Assembly (NCBI GenBank): GCA_021162265.1
Contig: JAGGZA010000022.1
Location: 1 to 12,533 of the forward strand
Length of the DNA: 12,533 nucleotides
Origin: Candidatus Aerophobota bacterium
Lineage (GTDB): Bacteria; Aerophobota; Aerophobia; Aerophobales; B3-G15
Direction: 5' to 3'
Translations under genes and position numbers: made by a program
The notes under the pieces: model-generated
The model's database searches: none
The model's input: the letters and a program-made list of their open reading frames with translations, nothing else
What the model was told of the DNA's origin: nothing
Shown here: positions 7,765 to 12,533 of the stretch, piece by piece
Layout: each line of letters starts with the position of its first letter
Position numbering within the stretch: position 1 is the first letter of the stretch

Positions 7765-8217
7765 TTAAGGATAGGGGATATAATCCTCCGCGGTACTTGA
7801 AAGTTCTTTTTCCCATTCGCAAAGGTCCTTAAGGGTAGTACCTTCCAGGACTTCTCTTATTTTTTTATCCAACTTTTTCCAGAGAAGATGAGCGATGCAA
7901 CCATTAACACGTTTGCACTGATTTTTCTCTGATGCGTCGACACAAAAAACAGGGCTTATTGACTCCTCCAGTACCGAAATAATGTCGATTATTTTAATGC
8001 CTTCAGGTCTTCTGGCAAGGGTAAATCCTCCTCCCGGTCCTCTCACACTGTATACTAACTTAGCTTTATTTAATCCATTTAAGATTCGTTCCAGGTAAGG
8101 AAGAGGTATTTCCTGATGCTGGGAAATCTTCTTAACAGGTACGGGATAAGAACCATAATTTTTAGCCAGCTCAAACATAGCTCTTACCCCATATCTTCCT
8201 CTGGTTGATATTTTCAT
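7765..8217 (-). CDS. Rrf2 family transcriptional regulator, IscR-like
   Basis: 150-residue winged-helix regulator of the Rrf2 family (IscR, NsrR, CymR relatives). The N-terminus MKISTRGRYGVRAM is typical, the recognition helix region is near 28-50 (PLPYLERILNGLNKAKLV), and the wing is VRGPGGGFTLAR (58-69). Cys 92, Cys 101 and Cys 107 plus His 110 resemble the three Cys and one His that hold the [2Fe-2S] cluster of E. coli IscR (C92, C98, C104, H107). The last interval and the Cys-x2-His are the same, but the first interval is 9 instead of 6. It is therefore probably an Fe-S sensor rather than a cysteine-synthase-binding CymR. As first gene of the sulfur group it likely regulates its own operon from 8218-8375. 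No Shine-Dalgarno sequence precedes the ATG. Confidence 0.93.
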   Translation of the reverse strand: MKISTRGRYGVRAMFELAKNYGSYPVPVKKISQHQEIPLPYLERILNGLNKAKLVYSVRGPGGGFTLARRPEGIKIIDIISVLEESISPVFCVDASEKNQCKRVNGCIAHLLWKKLDKKIREVLEGTTLKDLCEWEKELSSTAEDYIPYP

Positions 8218-8375
8218 TTTTCTATAATATTGGGTATAATTACTTTGCTTATCTTGTGAAGATGTTTAAAGATTAGAAAAATAATCTATTTTGTCAAGAT
8301 AACTTTACTCTTTCAATAAAACTTTTTTGATAGCTTAGGAGAGAAAGAGAAAATTTAGTAGTTCTTTGAGAAAGG
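8218..8375 (-). promoter_or_regulatory. Control region of the Rrf2 - NIL ferredoxin - mnmA operon
   Basis: Non-coding stretch after cobO. On the - strand it holds TTGACA (8297-8292), with a poor -10 TAATCT 16 bases on, and nearer the gene TTCACA (8260-8255), 16 bases, TATACC (8238-8233). TATTAT (8229-8224) lies 7 bases before the A of the ATG and could give a leaderless message. The inverted repeats are TTATCTTG (8249-8256) with CAAGATAA (8295-8302), and inside them AGATTA (8270-8275) with TAATCT (8282-8287). The arms overlap or touch both -35-like boxes, as an autoregulatory operator would. Two copies of TATAAT (+ strand, 8223 and 8235) are 12 bases apart. I see no intrinsic terminator for cobO here. 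Which element is the promoter cannot be settled by reading alone. Confidence 0.45.
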
Positions 8376-8909
8376 TTAATATTCAATTCCTTTTCTCATT
8401 TTTATTCCTTTATCGTGGGGATGTTTTATTTTTTTCATCTCAGTTACAAGATCCGCCATATTAATTATTTTCTGGAGAGCTCCACGACCTGTCAGGATAA
8501 TCTCAAGATAAACTGGTTTTTCTTTTAAAAAATCTAATATTTCCTTTTCCTCTATTAATCCATAATGCAGAGCTACATTTAGCTCATCCATAATTAAAAG
8601 GTTATATTTTTCTTCTTTTATCCTGTCTTTTATTTTGATTAAAAAATCTTTACCTTCTTCCCTTATTTTTTCTATATTTTTCAAAGGTGTGCCCGTTATA
8701 AGTTTTCTACCATATTCACCACCCCAGGAGAGAACCTTTGCTCCCAGTTTCTTCAAAATTTCCATCTCTCCCGAGGTACCCTCTTTTTTAAGAAAATAAA
8801 CTATCATTACCTTCCATTTTCTTCCCATGGCTCTAATTGCCTGACCCACTGCTGCAGTAGTCTTTCCTTTACCATTTCCAGTATAAACTTGGATTAGCCC
8901 CTTTTCCAT
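8376..8909 (-). CDS. cobO: Cob(I)yrinic acid a,c-diamide adenosyltransferase
   Basis: CobO/BtuR/CobA-type ATP:corrinoid adenosyltransferase that puts the 5'-deoxyadenosyl group on cob(I)alamin, giving coenzyme B12. 177 aa, normal for the family. The P-loop GNGKGKTT is at 11-18, the Walker-B-like MDELN at 107-111, TGRG at 140-143, and the C-terminal KHPHDKGIKMRKGIEY is the family signature. ATG start with AGAGGG 5 to 6 bases upstream. It follows pmbA after 42 bases on the same strand, without a visible promoter or terminator between, so is probably the last gene of the yebC group. No other cobalamin synthesis genes are in view. The likely client is the B12-dependent ribonucleotide reductase NrdJ encoded about 3 kb further along. 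Confidence 0.93.
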   Translation of the reverse strand: MEKGLIQVYTGNGKGKTTAAVGQAIRAMGRKWKVMIVYFLKKEGTSGEMEILKKLGAKVLSWGGEYGRKLITGTPLKNIEKIREEGKDFLIKIKDRIKEEKYNLLIMDELNVALHYGLIEEKEILDFLKEKPVYLEIILTGRGALQKIINMADLVTEMKKIKHPHDKGIKMRKGIEY

Positions 8910-8951
8910 AAGAGCCCTCTGGTGGTTTTTGATTTTAAAAGAAAAAATACA

Positions 8952-10244
8952 TCAAGCACTCACGTTAATTTTGGCGAAATAAAAAGGAGGGGTATATGTA
9001 GAGTTGATAGGCTGAATCTTTTTTCCTATGCCCCTGATATTGTTCAGGAGATTATATATATTGCCAGTAGCCATAGCATCTTTAATTCTACCCTTTATTT
9101 TCCCATTTTCTATTTTAAACCCTAAGTCAAGATTTACAGAGAATTCTCCCATCAGGACATTACTTTGACCAGCTCCAATTACCTGATCAACAATAAGCCC
9201 CTCTTTTATATCTTTAATCATTTCTTCCATAGATATCTTTCCCGGGGTAACTATAAAATTAGTGGTAGAAGGGTAGGGGAGGCTATCGTATCCTCGAGCA
9301 GCATTTGCAGTGGTATCAGTTTTCATTAATCCTGCTGTTTGTAAATCATAAATGAAATTTTTTAAGACACCTTTTTCAATTATTGAATTTTTGCGAGATG
9401 GAACTCCCTCTCCATCTACAGGACCTGATGATTTTCCATAGGGAAATGTAGCATCATCTACAATACTGACAAGAGGCGAGAGTATTTTTTCATTTAACCT
9501 TGAGGAAAGAGGAGAAATCTTTTTGTGAACGAGCTTTCCATTAATTCCTCTTTTTAATGGACTGAAGATAATGGGCATAGCTTTGGAGGTAAAAATTACA
9601 GGGTAAATTCCCGTACCAATGGTAGCTTTTTTTTGTGAGAGTTTGATTTTTTCAATAACCCTTTTGGCAAGTAATTCTGACAGGTCTTTATACTGACAGC
9701 TTGATTCTCCTTCTCCTACTCCTAAGAAATCCCCTTCCCTGGCTAAAAAAGCATAGACGTAAAAAGAATAAAAACTTTTTTTATAACTGAAAGAAAGTCC
9801 GGAGCTATTTAAAATAGAAATCTCTGCTGTTGTTTTTTCTATTTCAGCTTCGCATTTTAAATAAGGAAACTCTTCCAGAATAGCTTTAATTGCCTCTTTT
9901 CCTTCTTCAACCATTTTTTCTACTGTGAGTGAGGCGACAGCTGAATCAAAACACTTTACCTGAGTTACTTTAGAGGTGGAGGGAAATTTAAAAAAAGCAG
10001 GTTGTCCGATGAGACTGGATGTAACAGCTGAGTCTATAAGAAATTGTAAATCTTCAATATTGGTAATACTGGAAAAACCTATTTTACCATTCTTTATCAC
10101 TCTGAGTCCAATCCCCTGCCCAAATGAGTTATCAATAGCTTTAAGGCGGTTGGATTGAAAGCTAACCGTTGTATTCTGGAAATCTTCTCTGTAAACCTCT
10201 GCTTCTTCAGCTTCTGCAAGAGCCATTTTTAATATTCTTTCCAC
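8952..10244 (-). CDS. pmbA: TldE/PmbA, non-catalytic subunit of the TldD/TldE protease
   Basis: 430-residue member of the TldD/PmbA family. With TldD it forms a heterodimeric metalloprotease that cuts unstructured or modified peptides (microcin B17 maturation and CcdA turnover in E. coli). The N-terminal half has SNRLKAIDNSFGQGIGLRVIKNG and the C-terminal half PYPSTTNFIV, GAGQSNVLMGEFSVNLDLG and the closing IKDAMATGNIYNLLNNI block. There is no HExxxH, as expected for the E subunit. GTG start; the preceding tldD stop TAG shares one base with it (10244), and GGGAGG lies 6 bases upstream, inside the tldD codons for Gly-Gly. Tight coupling with tldD fits an obligate 1:1 complex. Nothing in the sequence shows what peptide it processes here. 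Confidence 0.93.
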   Translation of the reverse strand: MERILKMALAEAEEAEVYREDFQNTTVSFQSNRLKAIDNSFGQGIGLRVIKNGKIGFSSITNIEDLQFLIDSAVTSSLIGQPAFFKFPSTSKVTQVKCFDSAVASLTVEKMVEEGKEAIKAILEEFPYLKCEAEIEKTTAEISILNSSGLSFSYKKSFYSFYVYAFLAREGDFLGVGEGESSCQYKDLSELLAKRVIEKIKLSQKKATIGTGIYPVIFTSKAMPIIFSPLKRGINGKLVHKKISPLSSRLNEKILSPLVSIVDDATFPYGKSSGPVDGEGVPSRKNSIIEKGVLKNFIYDLQTAGLMKTDTTANAARGYDSLPYPSTTNFIVTPGKISMEEMIKDIKEGLIVDQVIGAGQSNVLMGEFSVNLDLGFKIENGKIKGRIKDAMATGNIYNLLNNIRGIGKKIQPINSTYTPPFYFAKINVSA

Positions 10245-11605
10245 TATCTGCCTCCCACCACTAATTCCCTTATGCGAATATGAGGTCCACCGGTAGAAAC
10301 CGGGAGAGGTGATTGCCCATCTTTACCACATCCTCCTGGTCCTGTAAACAGGATTAAATCATTTCCTATTGCATCGATTTTGGAAAGTGTGGTGAAAATA
10401 TTACCGGTTAAATTAAAGTCTCTTATCTTCTTTCCTATTTTGCCGTTATGGATTATATATCCTTCTTCAGGTGCAAAGGTAAACATTTCAAGGTTAGTTT
10501 GTCCTCCTCTGAAGCCTCTGGCGTATATTCCATTTTTTACCTCAGAGATTATCTCTTCTTTGCTTTTCTCCCCTTTTTCTATATAGGTGTTACTCATTCT
10601 AACTATAGGTGGGTATTCATAGCTTATAGCCCGGGCATTCCCGGTCGGTTTTTCTCCCATTTTAGCTGCAGTTTCCCTGGAGTGGAGTCTACCAACAAGT
10701 TTTCCTTCCTTAATAAGATAGGTTTTTCCAGCTGGTACTCCTTCATCATCATACAGATAAAAACCTCCCTCTCCCGGGATGAGAGGTTCGTCCACAATGT
10801 TGAGGATTTCGCTGCCAAACCTCCTGCCCAATCTCATAATTTCAAGTAACCGTTCATTTTCAAAAAGGAAATCAGCTTCGGATAGATGACCAAAAGCTTC
10901 ATGAGCAAAAACACCACTTAGTTCAGGATCTACAACCACAGTATACTTCCCTCCTTTTGCAGGTTCTGCATCAAGAAGTTGAGAAGCTCTTTTAGCTGCT
11001 CTTTCTGCCTTTTCTTCCTGATCTTCTACCAGTTCATATCCTCCTACTCCTCCCACTCCCTCGTGAGCCGATTGAATGTTACCTCCTCTGCGTGCTATGG
11101 AAGCCATTCCTAAGAGAGTGTAAAATCTTTCCTGCTGAATATAAGTTCCCTCAGAATTAGCAAAGTATTTGATAGTATAAAGGTCAACGTATCTTAAGTC
11201 AGATGTCTGTATTTCAGGACCGGACAGGAGTATTTTGTTGTAGTGAAAAGACAGTCTGTATTTTTCCTCCAGGTCAATTTTACGAGGGTCCTTTTTAGCA
11301 TTCCCGGGCACGATTTTAACTGTTGGAGAAACTGGAGCAAGAAAAATAGGGTTTCCCTCAGGTAGAAGAGACTGCCTTAAAGTTAATTTTAAGTAAGAGG
11401 TAAGGTTGTCTAAGTCGTTAAAAGAAGAGAAACCCCATCCCGTTTTACCTTTTATTCTTACGCATCCGCCTTTTTCTTTAGCAGTTCCTATGGATTCCAG
11501 CTCTTTGCCTACCCAGTGAATATGAGTTGATATTCTCTCTTCCCATCTTATTTCTGCATATTCTGCTTTAATTTTACTTAAGCAGGAGAAAAGATAATTT
11601 TTCAT
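10244..11605 (-). CDS. tldD: TldD, zinc metalloprotease subunit
   Basis: 453-residue catalytic partner of TldE/PmbA. The zinc motif HEAFGH is at 235-240, and Cys 426 in TGPGGCGKDGQ corresponds to the third metal ligand near the C-terminus of E. coli TldD. Other family marks are GGYELVEDQEEKAERAAKRA (about 188-207), YDDEGVPAGKTYLI, MGEKPTGNARA and RGFRGGQTNLEMF. The ATG overlaps the yebC stop as ATGA (11602-11605) with no Shine-Dalgarno sequence before it, so initiation likely depends on ribosomes finishing yebC. pmbA starts on the last base of its stop codon. The pair is complete and apparently functional. No precursor peptide, cyclodehydratase or toxin-antitoxin gene is nearby to hint at a special substrate. 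Confidence 0.95.
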   Translation of the reverse strand: MKNYLFSCLSKIKAEYAEIRWEERISTHIHWVGKELESIGTAKEKGGCVRIKGKTGWGFSSFNDLDNLTSYLKLTLRQSLLPEGNPIFLAPVSPTVKIVPGNAKKDPRKIDLEEKYRLSFHYNKILLSGPEIQTSDLRYVDLYTIKYFANSEGTYIQQERFYTLLGMASIARRGGNIQSAHEGVGGVGGYELVEDQEEKAERAAKRASQLLDAEPAKGGKYTVVVDPELSGVFAHEAFGHLSEADFLFENERLLEIMRLGRRFGSEILNIVDEPLIPGEGGFYLYDDEGVPAGKTYLIKEGKLVGRLHSRETAAKMGEKPTGNARAISYEYPPIVRMSNTYIEKGEKSKEEIISEVKNGIYARGFRGGQTNLEMFTFAPEEGYIIHNGKIGKKIRDFNLTGNIFTTLSKIDAIGNDLILFTGPGGCGKDGQSPLPVSTGGPHIRIRELVVGGR

Positions 11606-12354
11606 CTGGAGGAAGCCTTTTCCATGATTTCTTCAGAGATATCAAAGTTAGCATACACATTCTGTACCTCTTCCATTTCCTCAAGAGCATCCATTAGTTT
11701 TAGCATCTGGATAGCCTCTTTTTCTTCAAGGGGAACAACAGTCTGGGGAACCATAGTTAATTCCAGAAGATCGGGGTTTAATCCAGCCTCTTTTACCTTT
11801 TCCTTAACTGAACCAAAATTTTCAGGAGGAAATATCACTTCTATCGTAGTCTCATCTTCCCGAACATCTTCAGCTCCTATTTCAATTGCAAGGTCCATAA
11901 CTCTGTCTTCATCAACGTTTTTCTTATCAAAGACCACAGAACCCTTTCTCTCAAAAAGCCAGCTTACACACCCTGTTTCTCCCATATGTCCGCCGTTGCT
12001 GGTTAGAATATGTCTTATTTCGGAAATAACTCTTCTTTTATTATCAGTAACAGCCTCAACAAGCAAAGCAACTCCTCCTGGTCCGTATCCTTCGCAGGTT
12101 ATCTGTTCATAATTAACTCCAGGGAGTTCACCTGTTCCTCTTTGAATGGCTTTTTTTATGTTTTCCTTGGGCATTCCTGCTTCTTGAGCTTTTTCTACTA
12201 CCATACGCAAGGCAGGATTCTTTTCAATATCGCCTCCTCCCTGTTTTGCTTCTATGGTTATCTTGCGTGCCAGCTTGCTGAAAAGCTTACCTCTTTGAGC
12301 ATCCTTCTTAGCTTTTTTGTGTTTTATACTGCTCCACTTAGAATGTCCTGACAA
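11602..12354 (-). CDS. yebC: YebC/PmpR family protein (TACO1-like)
   Basis: 250-residue member of the universally distributed YebC family, described in various bacteria as a DNA-binding regulator and, more recently, as a ribosome-associated factor easing translation of proline stretches. The N-terminus GHSKWSSIKHKKAKKDAQRGK, then NPALRMVVEKAQEAGMPKENIKKAIQRGTG, YEGYGPGG-like EGYGPGGVALLVEAVTDNKRR and GCVSWLFERKG are diagnostic. TTG start with GGGGTGAG (12360-12367) 5 bases upstream. First gene of the group with tldD (4-base overlap), pmbA and cobO, and it has its own promoter. The familiar yebC-ruvC-ruvA-ruvB context is absent. At the window edge, across a terminator, lies a protein ending in a Pro-rich tail; whether that is relevant to the translation role is unknown. 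Confidence 0.95.
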   Translation of the reverse strand: MSGHSKWSSIKHKKAKKDAQRGKLFSKLARKITIEAKQGGGDIEKNPALRMVVEKAQEAGMPKENIKKAIQRGTGELPGVNYEQITCEGYGPGGVALLVEAVTDNKRRVISEIRHILTSNGGHMGETGCVSWLFERKGSVVFDKKNVDEDRVMDLAIEIGAEDVREDETTIEVIFPPENFGSVKEKVKEAGLNPDLLELTMVPQTVVPLEEKEAIQMLKLMDALEEMEEVQNVYANFDISEEIMEKASSR

Positions 12355-12380
12355 ATTTACTCACCCCTTTTTTTAGTTTA

Positions 12381-12409
12381 AAATTAGCAAAAAATAAAGA
12401 TATTGTCAA
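12381..12409 (-). promoter_or_regulatory. Promoter of the yebC-tldD-pmbA(-cobO) group
   Basis: On the - strand, consensus TTGACA (12409-12404), a 17-base spacer and TAATTT (12386-12381) preceded by TG one base upstream (extended -10). Transcription would start near 12374, giving a leader of about 20 bases that holds the yebC ribosome binding site. The upstream DNA is A+T-rich. Confidence 0.6.
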
Positions 12410-12424
12410 TTATTATTAATAAAT

Positions 12425-12455
12425 AAAAAAAGCGGGGTTATTCCCCGCTTTTTTT
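12425..12455 (-). terminator. Intrinsic terminator, bidirectional in form
   Basis: A perfect 13-bp stem pairs 12425-12437 with 12443-12455 around the loop TTATT. The core is GCGGGG/CCCCGC, flanked by seven A and seven T on either side, so a U-tract follows on both strands. On the - strand it lies 17 bases past the stop codon of the partial gene at the right edge and separates that gene from the yebC promoter. Confidence 0.88.
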
Positions 12456-12472
12456 ATCATCTTCAGTTCTCA

Positions 12473-12533
12473 TTAGTATTCAGGAGGTGGATACGGAGGG
12501 GTCTTCTTCTCTTCTTTTTCAGGAATCTCTGCT
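12473..12533 (-). CDS. 3' end of an unidentified gene with a Pro/Tyr-rich tail
   Basis: The last 19 codons before TAA (12475-12473) read AEIPEKEEKKTPPYPPPEY. Support for a real gene is the open frame to the window edge, the stop shortly before a strong terminator in the right orientation, and the same strand as the neighbours. The tail is a charged Glu/Lys linker followed by a Pro/Tyr-rich end, which looks disordered. I cannot identify the protein from this; it could be a secreted, envelope or ribosome-associated protein with a flexible end. Confidence 0.5.
   Translation of the reverse strand, partial: AEIPEKEEKKTPPYPPPEY

Noticed and set aside
8223..8240. Two TATAAT boxes on the + strand as promoters of a + gene
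   Set aside because: No credible + strand gene lies downstream, and no TTGACA-like box sits at the right distance. They may instead be part of the - strand control region.
8317..8340. Hairpin after cobO (CAAAAAAGTTTTATTG on the - strand)
   Set aside because: A/T-only stem with a mismatch and no following U-run; not a credible terminator.
8910..8951. Separate promoter or riboswitch before cobO
   Set aside because: Only 42 bases, without -35/-10 pair or B12-box-like sequence; too short for a cobalamin riboswitch.
10448..10849. Open frames on the strand opposite tldD, yebC, nrdJ and others
   Set aside because: They lie antisense inside well-identified genes, have low-complexity Ser/Phe-rich products and no recognisable family; they are shadows.
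12481..12500. GGAGGTGG on the + strand as a ribosome binding site
   Set aside because: No start codon follows at a suitable distance. It is the complement of the Pro-Pro codons of the partial - strand gene.

Overview
The window is a densely packed, A+T-rich bacterial chromosome segment with a core-metabolism character. I see no mobile elements, CRISPR arrays, tRNA or rRNA. Apart from a truncated proB on the + strand at the left edge, every gene is on the - strand. Start codons are often TTG or GTG behind good Shine-Dalgarno sites, and several neighbouring genes overlap or nearly touch. A B12-dependent (class II) ribonucleotide reductase, a sulfide-type Thi4 thiazole synthase and an 8-Cys ferredoxin fused to a NIL domain suggest an anaerobe, plausibly from a deep-branching or little-studied lineage. 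The sequence does not let me name the taxon. SpoVG alone does not imply spore formation.

Layout, left to right. The 3' part of proB (glutamate 5-kinase, +) converges on era with only 10 bases between the stop codons. A long - strand gene string, read right to left, is: Rrf2/IscR-type regulator (8217) - NIL-domain ferredoxin - mnmA - thi4 - nrdJ - ispE - spoVG - 13-bp hairpin - era. A 158-base non-coding region (8218-8375), with inverted repeats and promoter-like elements, separates it from an upstream - strand group: yebC - tldD - pmbA (tldE) - cobO. This second group has a good promoter (TTGACA, 17-base spacer, extended -10) in front of yebC. Further right are a strong intrinsic terminator and the last 19 codons of a Pro/Tyr-rich protein, also on the - strand.

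How the genes may work together. CobO makes adenosylcobamide, the cofactor of NrdJ. The most interesting stretch is Rrf2 - NIL ferredoxin - MnmA - Thi4. In many Firmicutes the slot between an Rrf2 regulator and mnmA holds a cysteine desulfurase (iscS/nifS) and an iscU/nifU scaffold. Here the slot holds only a NIL/ferredoxin, a family linked in methanogens to using sulfide directly for homocysteine synthesis. MnmA has three cysteines placed as possible Fe-S ligands, and Thi4 carries His where suicidal Thi4 enzymes carry the sulfur-donating Cys. I therefore infer a possible sulfide-based, Fe-S-regulated sulfur-insertion operon that replaces the IscS relay for tRNA s2U34 and thiamine thiazole. 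This is a hypothesis from context and motifs, not a demonstrated system.
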